Assembly (NCBI RefSeq): GCF_001434585.1
Contig: NZ_AZDB01000018.1
Span: 1-42,174, forward strand
Source: Companilactobacillus crustorum JCM 15951
Lineage (GTDB): Bacteria > Bacillota > Bacilli > Lactobacillales > Lactobacillaceae
Length of the DNA: 42,174 bases
Direction of reading: 5' to 3'
Shown one piece after another: positions 33,731-42,174 of this stretch (the stretch's first letter is position 1; each line of letters opens with the position of its first letter). The notes beneath the pieces were generated by a model, which was not told where the DNA came from, ran no database searches, and saw only the letters and a list, made by a program, of their open reading frames with translations. A program made the translations under genes and the position numbers.

Positions 33731-35425
33731 TCAGTCATTTTTAAAATCGGCATATTTTTGCTTAATATTGCTCAAGTCAGTCAGTGCTAATTTTTCGTTA
33801 ACTTCATCAGTCATCTGCTGCTTAGCTTCGTCGTCCCAATGATAATAATTAGCCATACAATTGATAACAGCTGATTTGATTGTTTTCATATGTTCAATAT
33901 CGAATAGCATTTGACTGCTACGACGTAGCAAGTAGTCAATTGGATGTTCAACCATTTCGTATTGAAGACCGTAATTTAACATTGCCCAATCGATTCTTGG
34001 CAAGCGGACTTTTGTTTTAGTATCAGGTAGTAGATCGTAAACTTTTTGAACATTGGATCCGTATCTTTGTACTAGTTTTTCAGCTTCTTCTCGGTCGAGA
34101 TCATAATTAATGATACCTTCATGAACAGCATTGTCGAAGAAATCCATCCAACCTTTGCCACCACCGACATCGCCACCGGATAAAGTTAAATCTTTAGTGG
34201 TTGTAGGTTGGTAACGTAGATTTTCTTCCATAGCCAATTGCTTGCCAACGCGATCAACAATTTTTTCAGCCATTTTTCGGTAACCAGTTAGCTTGCCGCC
34301 AGCAATAGAGAGCAATCCGGATTTAGATTGGAAAATCTCATCCTTACGTGAAATTTCTGAAGGCGATTTTCCTTCTTCTTGAATTAAAGGACGAACGCCA
34401 GACCAGCCGCTTTCAACGTCATCTGGAGTTAGATATTGTGGTAGGTCAAACATTTGGTTAGCAGCAGCTAGAATGTAAGTTACATCAAGGGCAGTGATAT
34501 CTGGTTCCTTAGGATCTTTGTTCCAAGTAGTATCAGTAGTTCCAATATAAGTTTTGCCTTCACGTGGAATGGCAAACATCATTCTGCCATCATGGAACGG
34601 AGTATCAAAGAAAATTGAATTGGAAATAGGAAACTTTTCGTGATCGATTACTAAATGAACTCCCTTAGTTAGATGCAAATGTTTACCTTGGTTCGAGTGA
34701 TCCATTTCTCTAATTTCGTCAACCCAAGGACCGCAGGCATTAATGACTTTTTTGGCCTGAATTTCGCCAGTAGAACCATCAATTAAGTTCTTAAAAATAA
34801 CTCCGCATACTTTATTGTCAGAATCATACAGCAAGCCAGTTGCTTTAACATAATTAGCGATAAAAGCGCCCAATTCATTAGCTTTTTTGACAACTTCCAA
34901 AGTAAGACGAGCGTCATCAGTTCGGTATTCAACATAGACACCAGAACCCTTGAGACTTTCACCCTTGATATAGGGCTCACGTTCTAAAGTATCATGAGCG
35001 TTTAACATATATTTACGTTCCGAAGATTTTACTTCGGCAAGACGATCATAGACATCCAAACCAATGGCCGTTGTATGAGGTCCAAAAGTACCGTTTTCGT
35101 AAAAAGGCAACATCATTTTTAAAGGCGTTGTAACTTGAGGAGCATTATTATAAACGATGGCTCGTTCACTGCCGACTTCATGGACTTCTTTAACAGCAGC
35201 CTGTTTTAAATAGCGTAGACCACCATGCACTAATTTTGTTGAACGACTAGAAGTACCTGAGGCAAAGTCGCGCATTTCAATCAATCCAGTTTGCAAGCCA
35301 CGACTTTGGGCATCTAAGGTAATGCCGCTACCAGTAATTCCACCTCCAATTACCAGTAGATCAAGGACTTGGTCCTGCATAGCTGCTAGATTATCGGATC
35401 TAGTTTTATCTGAGAATTCTTTCAT
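33731..35425 (-). CDS. glpD: glycerol-3-phosphate dehydrogenase/oxidase, FAD-dependent
   Basis: 564 residues. N-terminal FAD-binding LLVIGGGITGSGITLDAQSRGL (about 23-44), then FASGTSSRSTKLVHGGLRYL, the DAO-family strands, HLTKGVHLVI, YIGTTDTTW and SGWSGVRPLI, with a C-terminal helical cap. It oxidises glycerol-3-phosphate to DHAP; in lactobacilli the electron acceptor is either quinone or O2, yielding peroxide. Its length is nearer Bacillus GlpD than the longer streptococcal GlpO. SD AGGAGG. No glpK or glpF is adjacent. A cre-like site lies about 120 bp upstream. Confidence 0.94.
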   Translation of the reverse strand: MKEFSDKTRSDNLAAMQDQVLDLLVIGGGITGSGITLDAQSRGLQTGLIEMRDFASGTSSRSTKLVHGGLRYLKQAAVKEVHEVGSERAIVYNNAPQVTTPLKMMLPFYENGTFGPHTTAIGLDVYDRLAEVKSSERKYMLNAHDTLEREPYIKGESLKGSGVYVEYRTDDARLTLEVVKKANELGAFIANYVKATGLLYDSDNKVCGVIFKNLIDGSTGEIQAKKVINACGPWVDEIREMDHSNQGKHLHLTKGVHLVIDHEKFPISNSIFFDTPFHDGRMMFAIPREGKTYIGTTDTTWNKDPKEPDITALDVTYILAAANQMFDLPQYLTPDDVESGWSGVRPLIQEEGKSPSEISRKDEIFQSKSGLLSIAGGKLTGYRKMAEKIVDRVGKQLAMEENLRYQPTTTKDLTLSGGDVGGGKGWMDFFDNAVHEGIINYDLDREEAEKLVQRYGSNVQKVYDLLPDTKTKVRLPRIDWAMLNYGLQYEMVEHPIDYLLRRSSQMLFDIEHMKTIKSAVINCMANYYHWDDEAKQQMTDEVNEKLALTDLSNIKQKYADFKND

Positions 35426-35540
35426 GTTATCCTCCTGCTAAATACATTTTGGTAAAACAAGCATAATCTCATCAAGTGATAATTGCACAAATTAAATATT
35501 AAGATTAACTACTTTTATTTTAATAAAATGCCAGGAAAAA

Positions 35541-35554
35541 TGAAAACGTTTTAT
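35541..35554. promoter_or_regulatory. possible cre (CcpA) site
   Basis: TGAAAACGTTTTAT agrees with the cre core (TGNAANCG...) except for the final CA. It overlaps the HD-protein stop codon, about 120 bp upstream of the glpD start codon. Glycerol genes are commonly under CcpA control. Confidence 0.35.
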
Positions 35555-36894
35555 TGAATAATTTTGTCATTATGAATATGTTTTTGGAATTCAGTATAAT
35601 CTTGATTGAAAATGTCGTCGGTTGGTTTAGTTAACATGGATTTGGGGAAGTAATAACGTTCATCGCCAAGAATTTTGCCTGTCAAAGCATTTACTAAACG
35701 ACTAACTGTTGAAAGCTCAATTAAGGAACCGTCGTCTTGCATAATCTCAATTTGCGTACGGCTTTTATTAGAATTAGGATTGTAGACATCGTATGGAAGA
35801 TCATAGCTAGTGTTAGTGGCGGTGTAATAATTTTTGTCAAAGCCGACGTTCTCTACTAAATTAGATAATTCAGGCAGTAAGTGTTTTGTCTTTTTATCGT
35901 ATTCAGCAGATTTAAATGGCTTTCGGGAAAGAAAACGATAGGCAAGATCCTTTAGAATCTCATCAGGATAACTTTGCCAGAGGGTAAAGTAAGTATTAAG
36001 AATGCCATCATCTAAAAGCAAATAGTCTTCAATAGTAACTTTGTTTTCAAAGAAGGGTACTAACAAGCTGGGCATTTCAAAATCGTTCATATGATTATGC
36101 TCATATAGGTCCTTAGCTCGTTGCAACAGTTTGGTTAACACAACTTCCATACCGCGGGAAACGGGGTGGAAATAAACTTGTTGATACATTTGGAAGCGAC
36201 TGATGATGTAATCCTCAACAGCGTGCATTCCATCATTGTCAAAGGCAATGCCACCTTGATAAGGACGCATAACTCTTAGAATTCTAGTTAGGTCAAACAT
36301 TCCATATTTTGTACCAGTAAAGTAGGCATCCCGCAATAGATAGTCCATTCGATCAGCATCTACTTGACTAGAGATCATTTGGACAACTTGAGGATTAGGA
36401 TAGGTGTGAGCAATAACTCCAGCTACTTTTTCAGGAAAATCATCGGAAACTTGGCGTAAAACTTGATTGATTTCCGTTTCAGGCGAAGTAATGATCTTTT
36501 GAGTCCACATTTCGTGATCAGTATCGAAAATATGTTCAAAGGTATGTGAATAGGCTCCATGACCAACATCATGCAAAAGGGCAGCACATAAAGCTACAAT
36601 TCGCTCGTTATCATCCCAAAGACCGTCGCCAGGAGTTTTGGTAGGATAATTTCTTTGAAAGTTATCGCAGATTTGACGAGTGATTTCATAGACACCCATA
36701 CAGTGAGTAAAACGTGAGTGTTCAGCACCTTGGAAAGTAAAAGACGAAGTTCCTAATTGCTTGATTCGACGAAGACGTTGAAATTCCTTAGTATTGATTA
36801 AGTCTAAAATAACTTTATGCTGGATATGGATGTAATTGTGAATAGGATCGCGGAAAACTTTTTCTCTTGGTAGCATTTCAATGTTGTATGACAT
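35551..36894 (-). CDS. HD-domain dNTP triphosphohydrolase (YwfO / EF1143 type)
   Basis: 447 residues. HD metal ligands: His64 in SRFTHCMGVY, His108-Asp109 in ALLHDVGHGAYSHTFEH and Asp in QVDADRMDYLLRD. The N terminus REKVFRDPIHNYIHI and EFQRLRRIKQLG are typical of SAMHD1-like bacterial enzymes. The structurally known E. faecalis homologue is a dGTP-activated dNTPase, so a role in dNTP pool control is likely. It shares TAATG with the upstream lipL gene and is probably co-transcribed. This pairing resembles the ywfO-lipL neighbourhood in Bacillus. Confidence 0.9.
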   Translation of the reverse strand: MSYNIEMLPREKVFRDPIHNYIHIQHKVILDLINTKEFQRLRRIKQLGTSSFTFQGAEHSRFTHCMGVYEITRQICDNFQRNYPTKTPGDGLWDDNERIVALCAALLHDVGHGAYSHTFEHIFDTDHEMWTQKIITSPETEINQVLRQVSDDFPEKVAGVIAHTYPNPQVVQMISSQVDADRMDYLLRDAYFTGTKYGMFDLTRILRVMRPYQGGIAFDNDGMHAVEDYIISRFQMYQQVYFHPVSRGMEVVLTKLLQRAKDLYEHNHMNDFEMPSLLVPFFENKVTIEDYLLLDDGILNTYFTLWQSYPDEILKDLAYRFLSRKPFKSAEYDKKTKHLLPELSNLVENVGFDKNYYTATNTSYDLPYDVYNPNSNKSRTQIEIMQDDGSLIELSTVSRLVNALTGKILGDERYYFPKSMLTKPTDDIFNQDYTEFQKHIHNDKIIQ

Positions 36895-37706
36895 TATCTT
36901 TCCTCCAATAAAACTTTATTTCGTTTAATAAGATCCTTTAAGGTCTTGTCATAAGCTTCTCGATAAGGCTGTGAGTTTTGGATAATAAAAAATTCCTTGC
37001 GACTGATTTGGTAATCTTGTTTTAAAACATTAAGAATTTTTTCTTTGGCAAGATCGAGTGTTAGATCGTTTTTTAATAATGTATCTAGATTTTCCATGGC
37101 TTGTAAATCGATATCGGGATAATCAATTTGTTGATTTTGAGGATAGTTGCCAATTTCATAAAAACTTTTCATCAGTTGACTTCGCTTTTTTTGATTGCCA
37201 TTAATACTAATATAAGCCATAATTGCTACAGCATTGCCACTTCTTCTTTGAGAAATACCGGCAAATTTCTTGCCATCAATACTAAGATCGTATGTTCCGG
37301 GACAGTAAGAGTGTACGATTTCGCCGGCTTTGATTTGTTCGGAAAAAGTGGCTCGTAATAAAGCAGCCATTTTTTCATAGGCATCGTCAATCAATAAATT
37401 ATCTTTATCAGGTAAAAATATGGTAAAATTTAAAATTCCTTGGTCTGTTACTACGCCTAGTCCACCAGAATTGCGTAAATAAAATAGGTAATTCTTATCA
37501 GACAGCATTTGTAATCCGGCCTTGAAATTGTTCAAACGCTTATCCTGCATTCCTAAAATAACCGTTGGGGGGGTTACCCAAAAATGTATTACGGGTTGCC
37601 TATTTTCCGAAACAAATTTTAGAATAGCCCCAGTATCTGAAAAGGGGACAAGCATATCTTTGTTAGAGCTTATTTTTTGGTCGTATAATATAATAGTATT
37701 GTTCAC
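36894..37706 (-). CDS. lipL: octanoyl-[GcvH]:protein N-octanoyltransferase, LipL type
   Basis: About 270 residues, biotin/lipoate ligase fold. Diagnostic stretch VHSYCPGTYDLSIDGKKFAGISQRR contains the LipL catalytic Cys and the conserved Lys; YLRNSGGLGVVTDQGILNFTI is the N-terminal GG loop. In Bacillus, LipL moves octanoyl or lipoyl groups from GcvH to E2 subunits. The frame is open to 37802 across the divergent ywiB start, so I place the start at GTG 37706 with SD AGAAGTGA five bases upstream. A general lipoate ligase-like activity cannot be excluded. Confidence 0.85.
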   Translation of the reverse strand: MNNTIILYDQKISSNKDMLVPFSDTGAILKFVSENRQPVIHFWVTPPTVILGMQDKRLNNFKAGLQMLSDKNYLFYLRNSGGLGVVTDQGILNFTIFLPDKDNLLIDDAYEKMAALLRATFSEQIKAGEIVHSYCPGTYDLSIDGKKFAGISQRRSGNAVAIMAYISINGNQKKRSQLMKSFYEIGNYPQNQQIDYPDIDLQAMENLDTLLKNDLTLDLAKEKILNVLKQDYQISRKEFFIIQNSQPYREAYDKTLKDLIKRNKVLLEER

Positions 37707-37761
37707 ATAATCACTTCTTTTAATTAATAATATAATTTTATCATGTAGAGGCAGTAGGGTA

Positions 37762-38202
37762 TTGGAAAATAATAGATTTGACGTAAAAGTAGAGTTAAAC
37801 ATTGATACCGTTCAATCTGGAGAATTGACCCACACAAAAATTTCTGAACCGGGTCAATTTATTCAAATGGGCGATTCAATGTATTTAAGATTCAATGAAA
37901 GTTTAGATAATGATGATACAGCCTCGATTCTAGTTAAAATTACGGAATCAGGCGAAATTCATGTAAAAAGGGTCGCTAAATCAACTAATTTAGCTTCATT
38001 GTTATATTTTACCCACCAAAAACATAATACAGGGCATTTGGAAACTGAATATGGAATCTTGCCATTACAGACTTTTACCAAAGATTCTAAGGTAGAAATT
38101 GTCAGTAATCCGCTTTCTGGGAAAATAAACATTGATTATGACTTGATTTACGACAATAATGTAATAGGTAATTATAAGTTTAGATTGATTTTTAGTGCTT
38201 AG
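37762..38202 (+). CDS. DUF1934 beta-barrel protein, YwiB type
   Basis: 146 residues. All-beta pattern of a small calycin-like barrel: VKVELNIDTVQSGE, PGQFIQMGDSMYLRFNE, ASILVKITESGEIHVKR, HLETEYGILPLQTFTK and KINIDYDLIYDNNVIGNYKFRLIF. DUF1934 proteins are conserved beside rpoE or argS in Firmicutes; their function is unknown. No ATG is available; TTG 37762 has TAGGG (37753-37757) ahead of it. It lies 55 bases from the divergent lipL start. Confidence 0.85.
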   Translation: MENNRFDVKVELNIDTVQSGELTHTKISEPGQFIQMGDSMYLRFNESLDNDDTASILVKITESGEIHVKRVAKSTNLASLLYFTHQKHNTGHLETEYGILPLQTFTKDSKVEIVSNPLSGKINIDYDLIYDNNVIGNYKFRLIFSA

Positions 38203-38248
38203 GTCTATATCATTATAAGTAAGACGCTGCGAAAGGACGTGTACACGT

Positions 38249-38902
38249 TTGAAGTTTGACAAATTCAAGGATCAAAACAAAGACGAACTCTCACTAATTG
38301 AGGTTGCCTATGAGATCTTAAATAATAATAAAAAAGAAGTAATGAATTTCTCAGATATCATTAATGAAATCCAGGACTATTTAGGTAAATCTGATGACGA
38401 TATCAAGAGAGCACTTCCTCAATTTTATACAGATTTAAATAATGATGGAAGTTTTCTTTCACTCGGCGAAAATGTTTGGGGTCTACGTAAGTGGTATCCA
38501 TATGATTCAGTCGACGAAGAAGTAAATCATCCTGAGGATAATGGTACTGAAAATACTCATAAGGATGCTCAAAAGGTTAATGCCTTCTTGAGTGATGACG
38601 ACGAAGATGATGATGTTGTTGATTATGAGGATGACAGTGATTTGGATGTAACTGACATGGACGATGAAGATGACGATAGCGATGGCTCATCTAATGGTCC
38701 TGATCTATCTAAATTTACTAACTCTGATTTAACCGTTGACGACGATGATGACGACGAACATGATGATAGTTTGGAAGATGGTATTGAAGGTCAGCTTTCT
38801 GAATTCGATGCAGATGATGACGATGAAGCTGATGATATTGATCTTTCTGATGAAGATGATGACGACGTTGAAGACGACGACGATGACGATGATAATAAAT
38901 AA
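38249..38902 (+). CDS. rpoE: RNA polymerase delta subunit
   Basis: 217 residues. N-terminal HARE-HTH domain (LSLIEVAYEILNNNKKEVMNFSDIINEIQDYLG...FYTDLNNDGSFLSLGENVWGLRKWYP, about 10-92), then an extremely acidic unstructured tail rich in Asp and Glu to the end. Delta is a Gram-positive RNAP subunit that speeds polymerase recycling and weakens nucleic-acid binding, acting with HelD, which is also in this window. The start is TTG 38249 with SD AAAGGA. The tail is longer than that of Bacillus delta. Confidence 0.96.
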   Translation: MKFDKFKDQNKDELSLIEVAYEILNNNKKEVMNFSDIINEIQDYLGKSDDDIKRALPQFYTDLNNDGSFLSLGENVWGLRKWYPYDSVDEEVNHPEDNGTENTHKDAQKVNAFLSDDDEDDDVVDYEDDSDLDVTDMDDEDDDSDGSSNGPDLSKFTNSDLTVDDDDDDEHDDSLEDGIEGQLSEFDADDDDEADDIDLSDEDDDDVEDDDDDDDNK

Positions 38903-38925
38903 GTTCAATTTTTTGAATTAAAAGT

Positions 38926-38964
38926 TTGACGACTCGAACATATCACGGTATTATATAGTTCGGG
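38926..38964 (+). promoter_or_regulatory. pyrG promoter with GGGCTC start
   Basis: TTGACG (38926-38931), 17-bp spacer, TATTAT (38949-38954), then seven bases to G 38962, from which the transcript would begin GGGCUC. This is the initial sequence shown in Bacillus subtilis pyrG to allow reiterative G addition when CTP is scarce. Confidence 0.75.
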
Positions 38965-38985
38965 CTCTATTAGATAGACAACTTT

Positions 38986-39018
38986 AAGTTCCCTGTTCAT
39001 TTGAATAGGGGACTTTTT
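38986..39018 (+). terminator. pyrG leader attenuator
   Basis: Hairpin with upstream arm AAGTTCCCTGTTCA and downstream arm GAATAGGGGACTT, then T-run, lying between the pyrG transcription start and the gene. The pyrimidine-rich CCCTGTTC in the upstream arm is the expected target of a poly-G 5' end, which would prevent termination. It also terminates rpoE read-through. Confidence 0.8.
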
Positions 39019-39064
39019 TATTTTGTGAGTAAGAAATCCCTAGAATTAATATGTGGAGGAAAAT

Positions 39065-40678
39065 ATGACTAAATACATTTTTATTACAGGTGGAGTCGTT
39101 TCATCATTAGGAAAGGGAATCGTTGCCGCATCCCTTGGTAGACTTTTAAAGAATCGCGGCTTAAAGGTTACAATGCAAAAGTTCGATCCCTATATCAATG
39201 TGGACCCAGGAACAATGAGTCCATATCAACATGGTGAAGTTTATGTTACTAATGATGGTACAGAAACTGATCTAGATTTAGGACACTACGAAAGATTTAT
39301 CGATAACGATTTGAACAAATATTCAAACGTTACAACTGGTAAAATTTATTCCGAAGTTATTCGTCGTGAACGTCACGGTGATTACAATGGAGCAACTGTT
39401 CAAGTAATTCCACATATTACAGATATGATCAAACAAAAGATCATGCGTGCTGCAACAACTACTGATTCAGATGTAATTATTACTGAGGTTGGTGGTACTG
39501 TAGGTGATATCGAATCACAACCATACTTGGAAGCATTACGTCAAATGAAGGCTGAAGTTGGTTCAGAAAACGTCGTTTACATTCATACATCATTAGTACC
39601 TTACTTAAAGGCTGCTGGTGAAATGAAGACTAAGCCAACACAACACAGCGTTAAAGAATTGCGTGGAATTGGTATTCAACCAAATATCTTGGTAGTACGT
39701 ACAGAAATGGCAATGCCACAAAATATGAAAGACAAGATTGCTTCATTCTGTGATGTTGATCCAGAAGCTGTTATCGAATCACGTGATGCTAGTTCACTTT
39801 ATGATATTCCTTTGAATTTACAAGCTCAAAACTTCGATGATATCGTATGTCATTACTTGCATTTAGATACAAAAGAAGCTGATATGGCTAACTGGAATAA
39901 GCTAGTTAATCGTGTTCATAACTTGAAACATAAGACAAAAATTACTTTAGTTGGTAAATATACTAAATTACAAGATGCTTACATTTCTGTAACAGAGGCC
40001 CTACGTGCTGCAGGTTATGCTTATAATACAGAAATAGAACTAGAAAAGATCTCTGCCGATCTTATTACAGAAGATAATGTTGCTGATTATCTAAAGGATT
40101 CTGATGGTATTCTAGTACCTGGTGGTTTTGGTAGTCGTGGTCTTGAAGGTATGATCACTACTATCAAGTATGCTCGTGAACATGATGTTCCATATTTGGG
40201 AATTTGTTTAGGTATGCAAATGGCTAGTATCGAATTTGCTAGAAACGTAGCTGGAATCAAGGATGCTACAACTGGTGAAGTTGATGCTAATGCTCCACAC
40301 AAGATCATCGATATTATGGCTGATAAAAAAGATGTCGAAGATCGTGGAGGTACTTTACGATTGGGTGCATATCCATGTAAACTAAAAGAAGGCTCAAAAG
40401 CAGCAGCTGCCTATGACAATCAATCAGTTATCCAAGAAAGACATCGTCATAGATATGAATTCAACAACGAATATCGTAAACAATTCGAAGATCTTGGCTT
40501 AGTATTTTCAGGTGTTTCACCCGACAACCGCTTGGTTGAAGTGATTGAAGTTCCTGAAAACAAGTTCTTCGTTGCTGCTCAATACCATCCAGAATTCTTA
40601 TCAAGACCAACTAAACCAGAAGGTCTATTTAAAGGATTCATCGGTGCAGCCTCAGGCCTTGAGGAAGAAGACCTATAA
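39065..40678 (+). CDS. pyrG: CTP synthase
   Basis: 537 residues. N-terminal synthetase domain with [23 protein letters not shown] (P-loop) and [21 protein letters not shown]-terminal class I glutamine amidotransferase domain with [16 protein letters not shown] (Cys nucleophile) and YHPEFLSRP (His/Glu). It aminates UTP to CTP using glutamine and ATP. GTG 39053 is in frame, but GGAGGA lies just after it and fits ATG 39065, which gives the conserved [10 protein letters not shown] start. Expression is probably set by the CTP-sensing leader upstream. Confidence 0.98.
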   Translation: MTKYIFITGGVVSSLGKGIVAASLGRLLKNRGLKVTMQKFDPYINVDPGTMSPYQHGEVYVTNDGTETDLDLGHYERFIDNDLNKYSNVTTGKIYSEVIRRERHGDYNGATVQVIPHITDMIKQKIMRAATTTDSDVIITEVGGTVGDIESQPYLEALRQMKAEVGSENVVYIHTSLVPYLKAAGEMKTKPTQHSVKELRGIGIQPNILVVRTEMAMPQNMKDKIASFCDVDPEAVIESRDASSLYDIPLNLQAQNFDDIVCHYLHLDTKEADMANWNKLVNRVHNLKHKTKITLVGKYTKLQDAYISVTEALRAAGYAYNTEIELEKISADLITEDNVADYLKDSDGILVPGGFGSRGLEGMITTIKYAREHDVPYLGICLGMQMASIEFARNVAGIKDATTGEVDANAPHKIIDIMADKKDVEDRGGTLRLGAYPCKLKEGSKAAAAYDNQSVIQERHRHRYEFNNEYRKQFEDLGLVFSGVSPDNRLVEVIEVPENKFFVAAQYHPEFLSRPTKPEGLFKGFIGAASGLEEEDL

Positions 40679-40712
40679 TCTTCGGTAGTTAAATATAGTT
40701 AGGAAAAAGCTT

Positions 40713-41993
40713 ATGCAAAAACTTGTAATCAACGGTGGAAAGAAATTATCGGGTGAAGTGACAATCGGTGGTGCTAAAAACAGTACCGTAGCTTTAATTC
40801 CTGCAGCCATTTTATCCGATACACCTGTAGTGTTAGATTCTGTTCCCCAAATTAGAGATGTAAAAAACTTACGTTCTATTTTGAAAGATATGAACGTTAC
40901 TTCAGAAATGAATAATGATGTATTGCGAATTGATCCGACAAAGATCCAATTTGCTGAATTACCAAGTGGTAAAGTAAGCAGTTTGCGAGCCTCATATTAT
41001 TTTATGGGTGCTATGCTAGGACGATTCGGTAAGGCCGTAGTCGGTTTTCCTGGCGGTGACGATATTGGACCACGTCCTATTGATCAACATATCAAGGGAT
41101 TTGAAGCATTAGGTGCACACGTTGAGAACAAACATGGGCAAATCATTATTACAGCTCCAGAAGAAGGACTTAAGGGAGCTAAGATCTTTTTAGATATGGT
41201 TTCAGTAGGTGCAACAATCAATGTCATCTTGGCTGCTGTTAAGGCTAAGGGTACAACAGTGATTGAAAATGCTGCTAAGGAACCAGAAATAATTGACTTG
41301 GCAACTTTCTTAAATAACATGGGTGCAGTTATCCGTGGAGTTGGGACCGAGACTATTCGAATTGAGGGCGTTGATACGCTACGTTCAAATAATGCTCATA
41401 CTATTATTCCTGATCGAATTGAAGCTGGAACTTATTTAAGTTTGGCTGCTGCTAATGGTGGCGACATTTTGATAAAAAATATTATCAGCGAACATTTGGA
41501 TGCTTTCTTAGCCAAGTTGGATGAGATGGGCGTTAATTTAGAAGTTGGCGAAGATAGTATTTATGTAAAACCTTCAACAAGTCTGAAAGCCGTTAATATT
41601 AAGACTATGCCTTATCCTGGCTTTGCGACTGATTTGCAGCAACCAATTACACCACTTTTGATGAAAGCTAGTGGGGATGCAATGATTATTGATACGATTT
41701 ATCCAAAACGTGTTAAGCATATCTCCCAGTTGAATAAAATGGGTGCTGATATAACCAGTGAAAATGATTTGATTTTTGTTCATGGTGGGGCTAAATTAAA
41801 GGGCGCCAACGTGTCTGCAGATGAAATCAGAGCTGGTGCCTGTTTAATGATTGCTGGGCTTTTGGCTGATGGACAAACAGTAATCGATCATGCTGAAAAT
41901 ATCTTGCGTGGATACGATCAAGTCGTATGGAAACTGCATTCATTAGGTGCAGATGTTAAATTAATTGGTGAAGACGATTTAATTGAGTCTTGA
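40713..41993 (+). CDS. murA: UDP-GlcNAc 1-carboxyvinyltransferase with Asp at the fosfomycin Cys position
   Basis: 426 residues, EPSP-synthase-like fold. [29 protein letters not shown] contains catalytic Lys22; [25 protein letters not shown] is the active-site loop, and the Asp-containing [13 protein letters not shown] and [10 protein letters not shown] regions are present. It adds enolpyruvate from PEP to UDP-GlcNAc, the first committed step of peptidoglycan synthesis, using the product of GlmU. The loop residue normally Cys115 (E. coli numbering) is Asp116 here (codon GAC 41058-41060). Enzymes with this exchange are active but not alkylated by fosfomycin. Lactobacilli often have two MurA paralogues, so this may be the second (MurZ-type). 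It is 34 bases downstream of pyrG. Confidence 0.94.
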   Translation: MQKLVINGGKKLSGEVTIGGAKNSTVALIPAAILSDTPVVLDSVPQIRDVKNLRSILKDMNVTSEMNNDVLRIDPTKIQFAELPSGKVSSLRASYYFMGAMLGRFGKAVVGFPGGDDIGPRPIDQHIKGFEALGAHVENKHGQIIITAPEEGLKGAKIFLDMVSVGATINVILAAVKAKGTTVIENAAKEPEIIDLATFLNNMGAVIRGVGTETIRIEGVDTLRSNNAHTIIPDRIEAGTYLSLAAANGGDILIKNIISEHLDAFLAKLDEMGVNLEVGEDSIYVKPSTSLKAVNIKTMPYPGFATDLQQPITPLLMKASGDAMIIDTIYPKRVKHISQLNKMGADITSENDLIFVHGGAKLKGANVSADEIRAGACLMIAGLLADGQTVIDHAENILRGYDQVVWKLHSLGADVKLIGEDDLIES

Positions 41994-42037
41994 CATAAGG
42001 AATTTAACCTGATAAATTTACTTATAGTTTAAAACAA

Positions 42038-42174
42038 GAGAGGAAGTGCGCCGTTGAGAAATTAAGTTCAAATTCTAAATTATACAAATATAGAGATATA
42101 GTGTGTAGTTTGATTTGGCTTATTTTCTTAACAGTGCTTCCTTATAAAAATGGCTGTTCGTCAAATCAAGTTGA
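42038..42174 (+). other. open frame running off the window end, identity unknown
   Basis: After murA, GAGAGGAAG (42038-42046) looks like a ribosome site, but the nearest start, TTG 42054, stops after three codons. The frame beginning GAG at 42038 stays open to the last base and includes a hydrophobic stretch (IVCSLIWLIFLTVLPYKNG). Its only start codons are GTG 42101 and TTG 42110, without good ribosome sites. It may be the 5' part of a gene or a decayed one. I recognise no family. Confidence 0.25.

Noticed and set aside
28218-37706. prs or lipL as part of a lipoate-linked SirTM/macrodomain sirtuin system
   Set aside because: The sirtuin at 20378 has a normal NAD-deacylase layout, and no GcvH-like or macrodomain gene is near either the sirtuin or lipL.
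38580-38900. GATGAC-type repetition as a possible simple repeat or CRISPR-like array
   Set aside because: It is the coding sequence of the poly-Asp tail of the delta subunit, with no repeat-spacer periodicity. No CRISPR array was seen anywhere in the window.
38736-38921. Met/Thr-rich frame overlapping the rpoE acidic tail
   Set aside because: It is a frame shadow of GAT/GAC repeats encoding Asp in RpoE.

Overview
This AT-rich window is a stretch of bacterial chromosome from a low-GC Gram-positive, most likely a member of the Lactobacillaceae. Companilactobacillus-like is my inference, not proven. The reasons are strong AGGAGG-type ribosome sites, classic Firmicutes gene order (metG-tatD-rnmV-rsmA-veg-purR-glmU-prs and ywiB-rpoE-pyrG-murA), a tryptophan T-box, SLAP-type surface modules, an LPXTG wall protein and a DUF4811 protein beside a drug exporter. 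I saw no tRNA or rRNA gene, CRISPR array, prophage or transposase.

Layout. 1-6100 is accessory and surface-related: an XRE regulator, an HxlR regulator divergent from an MFS exporter, an LPXTG protein with a choice-of-anchor-A-like region, a membrane acyltransferase and a CPBP-like membrane protein without the usual glutamates. 6.16-6.65 kb is a highly structured intergenic repeat. A second, shorter copy lies inverted at 16.05-16.34 kb and a fragment lies near base 40. 6.7-13.2 kb holds helD, trpS behind a T-box, and a marR-MFS-DUF4811 operon. 13.4-16.0 kb is a pair of secreted enzymes with similar SLAP-like halves but different catalytic ends (C39-like and NlpC/P60). 16.5-21.1 kb has fetAB, a Ppx/GppA protein, a PEBP protein, an unrecognised HExxH protein and a sirtuin with an altered zinc site. 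21.1-29.2 kb is housekeeping: methionyl-tRNA synthetase, 5S rRNA maturation, 16S dimethylation, Veg, purine repressor, GlmU and PRPP synthetase.

29.3-33.0 kb is the most system-like accessory unit. An alpha/beta hydrolase, a MIF-type tautomerase, an Old Yellow Enzyme and a cysteine-less DsbA-like protein form a tight operon. It converges on an HxlR regulator whose upstream region shares a 10-bp motif with the operon promoter. I infer a stress or detoxification module for electrophilic carbonyl or quinone compounds. 33.2-37.7 kb (minus strand) holds mscL, glpD, an HD dNTPase and lipL. 37.8-42.0 kb holds ywiB, rpoE, pyrG and murA. pyrG is preceded by a GGGCTC start and attenuator that fits CTP-sensing reiterative transcription. 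This MurA has Asp where the fosfomycin-target Cys normally sits. The final 180 bases hold only an open frame without a convincing start.
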